A stretch of 12,796 nucleotides of DNA from Conidiobolus incongruus B7586 (lineage: Eukaryota > Entomophthoromycota > Entomophthoromycetes > Entomophthorales > Conidiobolaceae): assembly GCA_000697335.1 (NCBI GenBank), contig JNEM01016382.1:1-12796 (forward strand). Direction: 5' to 3'. The notes beneath the pieces were generated by a model. It saw only the letters and a list, made by a program, of their open reading frames with translations, was not told the DNA's origin and made no database searches. The translations under genes and the position numbers were made by a program. Position 1 is the first letter of the stretch. The number at the start of each line of letters is the position of its first letter. Below are positions 8,565-12,796 of this stretch, piece after piece.

Positions 8565-9422
8565 ATGTTAGGACTGTATAACAATTCTCCAAATATGACA
8601 CAACCGCAAATCAAAGAAAAAAAGACTCTAAAAACAAAGTTACCACGGCCTAAAATTAGTTGCAGAGCATGTGATCACTGCCAAAAATATCGATCAAGGT
8701 GTGATGGTACACCCGAGAAGCCCTGTACGGCTTGTAACACGAAACATATACTTTGCACCTTTTTAACTCCTCGTCGTAAAAGAGGTCCAAAGCCCAAAAA
8801 CATACCTACCTCTAATTCCTCTGAATCTTATTTAAACCCTATTATAGCCACCAATAATGCTCGCTATTCACATGATAATACTCCCAGTATCTCAACAAAT
8901 CGATCTTTTCCTTCAAATAATTTGCATACTATGACTAGGGTTGAAACTAATTCTTTTTACTATGCTACCCCAAGTACAGCTCCTCATCCATCACCTCTTT
9001 CCACCACACCGCAACCTGGTCATCCTCCTCCACTACTCACCTCCTCATCTTCGCCCATATCAACCAAATCTCACCAATATCATTACACTCACGATATCCA
9101 ATCTCTAAACCTCTTTATGGAAGCACTTCAGCCTCATCTCTGCATCATCAGTCATCAAGAGCTTGTTCACCGTATGACGTCTCAAGCCCAATCCATTTAT
9201 TTTGACTTTCTGCTCTATACTATAACTTGTAGTATTCAGGTATGGATTTCTCCCCAATCTCAACTGGATGGATCTTATCATCGGTTTAATCGATGTATTG
9301 AAGAATTCTACAAGCTTTCGCCACCTCCAGAATTTGATCAAGATTATTCCAGAGCTTCTCAACTTCTTTCAATCATTCAAGCACAGCTACTCAGACGATA
9401 TGAAAACAATCATCAGTCCTAA
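8565..9422 (+). CDS. Zn(II)2Cys6 fungal-type transcription factor, short
   Basis: A 285-residue protein with a GAL4-type zinc cluster near its start: Cys36-X2-Cys39-X6-Cys46-X7-Cys54-X2-Cys57-X6-Cys64, spacing that fits the family exactly and would hold two zinc ions to bind CGG-type DNA sites in the nucleus. An extra Cys33 precedes the cluster. Residues 70-78 (RRKRGPKPK) form a basic linker and likely nuclear signal of the kind common in zygomycete-grade fungi. Residues about 80-175 are Ser/Thr/Pro/Asn/His-rich and probably disordered. Residues about 180-280 are helical-looking (LLYTITCSIQ, ASQLLSIIQAQLLRRYE) and may be the beginning of the fungal regulatory domain. Most such proteins run to 500-900 residues, so this one is truncated, split by an unseen intron, or a short form. 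Start chosen as the first ATG, 47 bases after a TATA-like box; Met11 is the alternative. Family certain, target genes unknown. Confidence 0.85.
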   Translation: MLGLYNNSPNMTQPQIKEKKTLKTKLPRPKISCRACDHCQKYRSRCDGTPEKPCTACNTKHILCTFLTPRRKRGPKPKNIPTSNSSESYLNPIIATNNARYSHDNTPSISTNRSFPSNNLHTMTRVETNSFYYATPSTAPHPSPLSTTPQPGHPPPLLTSSSSPISTKSHQYHYTHDIQSLNLFMEALQPHLCIISHQELVHRMTSQAQSIYFDFLLYTITCSIQVWISPQSQLDGSYHRFNRCIEEFYKLSPPPEFDQDYSRASQLLSIIQAQLLRRYENNHQS

Positions 9423-9443
9423 TTTTATTTATCCACTAATTAA

Positions 9444-9572
9444 TCTCATTGTGATGACCTTTCTTTCAACCTAATAGTCTCATATATACATCATTTTCAC
9501 CTAAAACCTGAAGCTTGCAAGTCTTTGATTATGATAGCCATTGATTGGACCTTACGAGAAAGTGTAACCTAA
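9444..9572 (+). pseudogene. Possible continuation of the zinc-cluster gene after its stop
   Basis: In the same frame as the zinc-cluster gene, after stops at 9420-9422 and 9441-9443, the frame is open for 42 codons to a stop at 9570-9572. It includes LKPEACKSLIMIAIDWTLRE, whose pattern is reminiscent of the helix motif in the regulatory domain of fungal zinc-cluster proteins, where an Ala-Trp or Ala-rich helix follows an LLxxIQAQxLLxxYE-like helix. The +1 frame is also open across the stop (to 9474, reading NFIYPLINLIVMTFLST). This suggests the gene once continued and was cut short, or that an intron is unrecognised. I found no good GT...AG pair that restores the frame. Chance cannot be excluded. 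Confidence 0.35.
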
Positions 9573-10329
9573 TTACCATACCTTCAAAAGATCACGTTTA
9601 CCTTAATTTTGTTTTAATTTAAATTTTAAGAGAATTTCAAATCCGAAGGAAGACAAAATATTCTCAATCAAGTAATTTAGCGGTTTTGTTCCCAATATTA
9701 TTTACTATTTTTTAAGGTTATTCTGTAAATATCAAATTTAATAAATATTTTATTAAGTTTAATTCAATTTTAATTCGCTTGAATTATATTAAAATAATTA
9801 TTAATATCACCCTAACTATTATTTTGTTTTTCATAATAAATTTAGGCATCAAACTTTAATAAATATGACGTTTCTAATACATTAAATTCACAATAATTAT
9901 ATCATATTAGGCATATAAATGATTTCATTTAATTATGAGTCACTATACCTAATTAAAAGAAACGATAATTATACAGGTCATAAAATTTTGTTTTCGTTTT
10001 GAGGTTACAATAGTTTTATAATAAAGGAATTGAACTTATATATATTTGGTCAATTCCAGAAATTTTTCATATTCCAGGTTACTCTCATGTATTTTCATAA
10101 AATACAAACATTGACCTCAAACAAAACTTTTTTAATATAATATTAACATAAATTTTTGAAATATTATTATTATATGATTATTTGCAAAAATAATATTGAT
10201 TTGAAATGAATATGAAAAATTAAAAATTACAATTGAATAAAGAGAGAGATATCTCCTTTCTAATAGAAATGGGAATTTCAATTATTAATTTATTCATTTA
10301 ATGAGTTAATTAATTTTAAATTTACGAAA
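9573..10329. other. Intergenic spacer with inverted repeats
   Basis: No gene is seen. It holds the nested inverted repeats described at 9998-10121 and a perfect 10-base palindrome, GAGATATCTC, at 10246-10255, which lies 75 bases before the ATG of the next ORF and could be a dimeric protein site. AATAAA at 9740-9745 might serve as a 3' processing signal for the zinc-cluster gene, though such strings are frequent here. Confidence 0.45.
9998..10121. repeat. Nested inverted repeats (fold-back segment)
   Basis: Outer arms TTTGAGGT (9998-10005) and ACCTCAAA (10114-10121) are perfect reverse complements. Between them sits a tighter hairpin, GGAATTGA (10026-10033) and TCAATTCC (10050-10057), with a 16-base loop. 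The arms contain G and C in a region poor in both, which makes chance less likely. It could be the remnant of a small fold-back transposon, a structured transcript end, or coincidence. Confidence 0.45.
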
Positions 10330-10671
10330 ATGGAAAAAAATCGAATTTTTTGGGAAAATAATCATCATACTTTTCTCGTAGTTAAGGTTGAAAAAGGCTC
10401 TAAAAATTTATTGAAAAGTATTAGATTAACTATGAAAGATCATCACATAATTGTAATCACATTAGATATTGATACTATCATAAATTATACATACATGAAT
10501 ATATATATATTTATAAGTCTAATAATTAATTGTTTAGGAACAATATTTTATAGATTGCTATACAATAATTCAATGAATAGGTTTAAATTATATATAAAAT
10601 ATATTAGGTGTTATAATAATATTAATCACTTAGATAATCCAGTAGGATATATAACTCTTACTGCGTTATAA
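10330..10671 (+). CDS. Hypothetical protein, 113 residues, one hydrophobic segment
   Basis: Not recognised. The ORF begins with ATG in a favourable context (ACGAAAATGG). The first 50 residues are mixed and charged (MEKNRIFWENNHHTF, then KVEKGSKNLLKS). A hydrophobic stretch at about 56-74 could be one membrane segment. The tail is Asn/Tyr/Ile-rich and could simply reflect base composition. At roughly 80 percent A/T, an open run of 113 codons is well beyond the usual chance length, so a real, recently lost or lineage-specific gene is plausible. It lies in the same direction as, and about 400 bases before, the lipase, with no clear TATA box of its own. No second exon is evident. It may be a non-coding coincidence. 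Confidence 0.35.
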   Translation: MEKNRIFWENNHHTFLVVKVEKGSKNLLKSIRLTMKDHHIIVITLDIDTIINYTYMNIYIFISLIINCLGTIFYRLLYNNSMNRFKLYIKYIRCYNNINHLDNPVGYITLTAL

Positions 10672-11007
10672 TATCCATACTAATCTTTCAAAACAATAAT
10701 AGATATACAATAAATAAAATCTGAAATATTTCTCTATTACTCTTTTTACATTTTTAATAAAGATACAATAATATTAGTAAGATACTTCATGCTAAGTTCA
10801 GTTTAATATGATCATTCTGGAATTGTTTAATCATTTTTTCATTATCATATTCATTAAAATTTGAATATAAATTCTTTGCGATTATTTAGTTAAAATCTGT
10901 CAATATTAATTAAGTCATATTCAAAGCAGAATTAATCCAATCAGATCTCTGTTGACATTATCAATAAATTCATGTGATCATATCTGGGGATTCAAATTTT
11001 TGAAAGT
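10672..11007. other. Spacer before the lipase gene
   Basis: About 340 bases of AT-rich sequence with no open frame of note. It presumably contains the lipase upstream control region, but I see no convincing repeated or palindromic site. Confidence 0.4.
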
Positions 11008-11015
11008 TATAAAAA
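11008..11015 (+). promoter_or_regulatory. TATA-like element before the lipase gene
   Basis: TATAAAAA ends 61 bases before the ATG at 11077, and the intervening leader becomes pyrimidine-rich (TTTATCCCTTATTTTATCC), as often seen around fungal transcription starts. A second weaker candidate, CTATAAAG, follows at 11017-11024. Confidence 0.45.
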
Positions 11016-11076
11016 CTATAAAGTAATTAAACTTTTATAATTTATCCCTTATTTTATCCATCAAACCCTTGAAAAT

Positions 11077-12108
11077 ATGTTGAAAATCGTTCCATTATTT
11101 ATAAAATTACTCATATTCCACAGTATCCATTGCGCTTGGCCTATTTCATTTAACTTGAACGAAATTTTATCAATAATACCCTTTGTAGAATATTTGTTGC
11201 CAACACCACCTGAACCAGTTATTCTATCACTCGAAGGGAATGAAGAAACAGCCAAATGGCTATATCCATATGCATCAACTTCGTACTGCACATCCGACCA
11301 AATCACCAATTGGAATTGCCCTGTATGTAACAATTCAAACAAATTAGAGAAAGTACAATATTTTCAAAATGATCAACAAAGCTTATCAGGATTTGTAGGT
11401 TATAGAGATGGTAAAATTGTAATTAGTGTGAGGGGAATTGATAACTTTATGAGCTTGGCAAAGGAGTTCAATCCCGAAACCACCGGCTATGCTTTGAATA
11501 ATGGGCAGACTGCACAAGTTCACGCTGGATTCCATTCTGCAAGCCAATCCATCATAAATAATTTAATTTCTAGTTTTGAAACTGTTAAAAATGACTATCC
11601 AGATGCTCCAGTCTATCTAACAGGCCACAGTCTTGGAGGGGCAGTTGTTCTATTAATTTCAATTGAATTGGAGAGTCGAGGGATAGTGAGCTGGGATAAA
11701 CTCAATGTATACACATTTGGCCAGCCACGGGTAGGTGATCAAACATTTGCTGATTTTTTGAATACACGACCTGGTGCTACATTTTTAAGAGTGGTTAATC
11801 ATTCTGATATGATTCCTAATCTACCACCACGTATATTAAATTATGTACATCACCAATATATTGCACTCTACGAGGACAACAAACGACATGAATGTAGCAA
11901 GAAGACTGAAGAAGAGGAGTGTTATTCATTTTATAGCGTATTTCAAATTGAAAAACATGGCAATTTCTTTAATTCCAAGTTGTCTGATAATTGTGCTAAA
12001 TCTGATTTGGATCTAGCCATACATGCTTTGAGTGTAATTGGTAATATAGCCGAAGAAGTAGGCTTGTCAGATTTGGTTTATTCTAAACTTGGACTAGCGT
12101 TAATATAA
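11077..12108 (+). CDS. Secreted class 3 lipase (triacylglycerol lipase, R. miehei type)
   Basis: A 343-residue serine hydrolase that should split ester bonds of triacylglycerols outside the cell. Residues 1-20 form a signal peptide (MLKIVPLFIKLLIFHSIHCA). Residues about 21-45 may be a short propeptide. The catalytic domain shows TGHSLGGA with Ser185, then VNHSDMIPNLPP with Asp244 and IEKHGNFF with His294. The Ser-Asp distance of 59 equals that of R. miehei lipase. Cys81-Cys84 and Cys273-Cys282 keep that enzyme's spacings, and Cys71-Cys306 would be its long-range bridge, so three disulfides are predicted. YTFGQPRVGD (212-221) is another family signature. Odd points: the residue after Arg119-Gly120, normally Ser or Thr of the oxyanion hole, is Ile121, and about 37 residues extend beyond Cys306. 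Intact and intronless, starting at the first ATG. Related esterases share this fold, so the natural substrate is not certain. Confidence 0.93.
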   Translation: MLKIVPLFIKLLIFHSIHCAWPISFNLNEILSIIPFVEYLLPTPPEPVILSLEGNEETAKWLYPYASTSYCTSDQITNWNCPVCNNSNKLEKVQYFQNDQQSLSGFVGYRDGKIVISVRGIDNFMSLAKEFNPETTGYALNNGQTAQVHAGFHSASQSIINNLISSFETVKNDYPDAPVYLTGHSLGGAVVLLISIELESRGIVSWDKLNVYTFGQPRVGDQTFADFLNTRPGATFLRVVNHSDMIPNLPPRILNYVHHQYIALYEDNKRHECSKKTEEEECYSFYSVFQIEKHGNFFNSKLSDNCAKSDLDLAIHALSVIGNIAEEVGLSDLVYSKLGLALI

Positions 12109-12113
12109 ATAAA
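12108..12113 (+). terminator. Candidate polyadenylation signal of the lipase gene
   Basis: AATAAA begins at the last base of the lipase stop codon TAA. If used, the 3' untranslated region would be very short. Such hexamers are frequent in this composition, so support is mainly positional. Confidence 0.3.
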
Positions 12114-12500
12114 ATATAATTCATTTATTGCAAAATATTCAAAATTTGTCTCAATACTTTATACAATATTCTATAAACAAATTGATACAATTATAATCTT
12201 AAAATATAAACAAATAAATAGTTAAACTTTAACAGGTTATGTTTTTTAACTTCAAAAATATTAATTTTTGGTGAATATTGACAAAATTTAATTAAAAATA
12301 TTATTTTATCATCAATATAAATATAATTTTGAATCTATTTTATTGGATATTATAATAAAAATATATACTAATATATATATAAATAATTAATTTAATATAG
12401 TATATAATAGGTAATTTTATAATAAAATAAATAATATATATAATTACTTAATTTTTTGAATTATTTTTTTCCTCCCAATTTTAATCTTGATATATTACTC
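12114..12500. other. AT-rich spacer after the lipase gene
   Basis: No gene is seen. The sequence becomes almost pure A/T from about 12300, where the transposon-rich type of composition resumes. Confidence 0.5.
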
Positions 12501-12796
12501 TATATTTTAAAAAAATGGGAATTTTTTGTGATTAAAAATAGATAAACATTTTGATATATAATATATAAAAATAATAGTTTTTTTATTATTAATAACTTTT
12601 TGTTATACTATGAACAAACTTTTAATATTTATAAAATAGTGTTTTTTTATTAAAAACCAAAATTAAATATTTTACCAATTAATTAAATTTTTTTATAAAT
12701 ATTTTCTTTCTTGTCAGTTAATTTTTTAATTGCTTAAAATAATTAAAAATATATATATTACTATTTAAAAAATATATTAAATATAGCAGTTTTTTT
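12501..12796 (+). mobile_element. Tc1/mariner-type transposon relic, copy C (left end only)
   Basis: From 12501 the sequence matches the left end of copy B. AAAAAAATGGGAATTTTTT (12510-12528) aligns with 2047-2066. AATAGTTTT followed by TAATAACTTTTT, at about 12571-12601, aligns with the same words at about 2137-2170. The inverted-repeat part (12514-12555) also matches the reverse complement of the right end of copy B better than copy B's own left end does. The rest of the element, including its transposase region, would lie beyond the right edge. It has the same orientation as copies A and B. Confidence 0.6.

Noticed and set aside
9105-9362. 85-codon minus-strand ORF opposite the zinc-cluster gene
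   Set aside because: It lies wholly antisense to a confident coding region of better composition and shows no domain; a shadow frame.
9268-9474. 68-codon plus-strand ORF overlapping the end of the zinc-cluster gene
   Set aside because: Not a separate gene: mostly out-of-frame overlap. Its part beyond 9422 is discussed only as a possible sign that the regulator once continued.
11061-11342. 93-codon minus-strand ORF opposite the start of the lipase
   Set aside because: Antisense shadow of the lipase signal peptide and N-terminal region, without its own features.

Overview
The window reads as nuclear DNA of a very AT-rich fungus, most likely a zygomycete-grade lineage. Entomophthoromycotina or another Zoopagomycota group is my guess from the gene types and base composition, not a demonstrated fact. 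The basis is a fungus-specific Zn(II)2Cys6 zinc-cluster protein followed by a GPKPK-type basic linker, a secreted class 3 lipase of the Rhizomucor miehei type, short TATA-like promoters close to the start codons, and long gene-poor AT-rich spacers.

Left part (1 to about 3330): two decayed copies, in the same orientation, of one Tc1/mariner-type DNA transposon. Copy A (about 1-828) is cut by the left edge. Copy B (about 2040-3333) has both ends and is about 1.3 kb long. Their shared frames still show a mariner-like transposase: helix-turn-helix remnant, D1 region, D2 region and an LPHxxYSxDxNxCDY-like block, with DD34D spacing in copy B. A third copy (C) begins near 12501 and leaves the window on the right. 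All have drifted to almost pure A/T.

Middle part (about 3334-8500): mostly AT-rich spacer with no recognised gene. One short segment of ordinary base composition (about 4036-4252) stands out. It holds open frames on both strands and four closely spaced GATA-type sites. Three short ORFs of 39, 42 and 52 codons (at 4864, 6009 and 7482) are weak gene candidates.

Right part (8565-12113): three plus-strand reading frames. The first is a zinc-cluster transcription factor of 285 residues, short for its class, whose frame reopens after the stop. The second is an unrecognised 113-residue ORF with one hydrophobic segment. The third is an intact secreted lipase of 343 residues with the catalytic triad Ser185/Asp244/His294 and the six cysteines of the R. 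miehei fold. The lipase is extracellular and the zinc-cluster protein nuclear. A regulatory link between them is possible from proximity alone and nothing in the sequence proves it. The strongest less-obvious result is the AT-decayed mariner family, visible only by comparing the copies with each other and reading the ruined frames.
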